From Thermoleophilaceae bacterium (GTDB lineage Bacteria; Actinomycetota; Thermoleophilia; Solirubrobacterales; Thermoleophilaceae), in assembly GCA_030447725.1 (NCBI GenBank), contig JAUJOQ010000005.1, forward strand, positions 150,269-214,268: a stretch of 64,000 nt of DNA, read 5' to 3'. Of the stretch, positions 63,911 through 64,000 are shown in pieces. Numbering within the stretch: position 1 is the stretch's first letter; every line of letters starts with the position of its first letter. Under the pieces are notes generated by a model. The model made no database searches and was not told the origin of the DNA. It saw only the letters and a list, made by a program, of their open reading frames with translations. Position numbers and translations under genes: made by a program.

Positions 63911-64000
63911 GCGCCTCCTCCCTCTTCCGTTGCTTGAGCTCCACCATCCTGAGCTCCTGCTCGGGTGTAGGGGGTTCGAGCTCCTGGAGCTTCTCCAATT
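63879..64000 (-). CDS. C-terminal end of an unknown protein (cut by the window edge)
   Basis: About 40 codons, read LEKLQELEPPTPEQELRMVE then LKQRKREEALARRRRRRLS and TGA at 63879. A charged coiled-coil-like tail ending in arginines. It overlaps the TTG start of the endonuclease-like gene. Identity cannot be judged without the rest. Confidence 0.5.
   Translation of the reverse strand, partial: LEKLQELEPPTPEQELRMVELKQRKREEALARRRRRRLS

Overview
This window looks like a chromosomal segment of a high-GC Gram-positive bacterium (Actinomycetota), most likely a Thermoleophilia/Solirubrobacterales-type lineage. That placement is an inference, from the very GC-rich codon use, GTG/TTG starts, many apparently leaderless genes with a TANNNT box 6-7 nt before the start codon, a zinc-type S14, and the mix of desaturase, WS/DGAT, SCP2 and DUF4383 genes. 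No gene-free stretch exceeds 300 bp.

Layout. 0.2-16 kb: metabolic and housekeeping genes (VOC protein, TrmO, proline dehydrogenase, rubredoxin, NUDIX, DMT permease, extended SDR), then a minus-strand Fe-ADH/SCP2/WS-DGAT lipid cluster, a doubly frameshifted MFS gene, an SDR, a fatty-acid desaturase, an MhpD-like hydratase, a 169-bp palindromic element, a membrane protein, a PQQ-type sugar dehydrogenase and tRNA-Pro(CGG). 15-29 kb: Nif3 protein, acyl-CoA ligase, MetE-like protein, two patatins, a D-Ala-D-Ala carboxypeptidase, LigA-SurE, TruA-methyltransferase, and a HIRAN gene broken by an in-frame amber codon.

29.1-50.4 kb: one continuous minus-strand translation block, in transcription order rpsL-rpsG / fusA-tuf-rpsJ-rplC-rplD-rplW-rplB-rpsS-rplV-rpsC-rplP-rpmC-rpsQ-rplN-rplX-rplE-rpsZ-rpsH-rplF-rplR-rpsE-rpmD-rplO-secY-adk-map-rpmJ-rpsM-rpsK-rpsD-rpoA-rplQ. 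Most neighbours overlap by 1 or 4 nt (TGATG, GTGA), so translation is coupled. Unusual points are a plus-strand membrane gene inserted between rpsG and fusA, an intrinsic terminator in the fusA leader, no infA at its usual place, a SAP domain fused to L22, long tails on S17, L5 and S3, and two copies of a structured about 101-bp repeat lying directly 3' of secY and of rplQ.

50.4-64 kb: accessory region. It holds a second DMT permease, HAD protein, DUF4383 protein, cupredoxin, a frameshifted TfoX protein, bifunctional nuclease, MmcQ/YjbR protein, a VapBC pair, a stand-alone LigD polymerase domain facing exonuclease III, a PIN-like protein, a decayed IS3-family element, and at the right edge an unknown protein plus a 515-aa protein with a restriction-endonuclease-like N-terminus. 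This right end resembles a small defence or mobile island. Broken genes (MFS, HIRAN, TfoX, IS3, two gene fragments) lie outside the ribosomal block; every core gene reads through cleanly, which favours real decay over uniform sequencing error.
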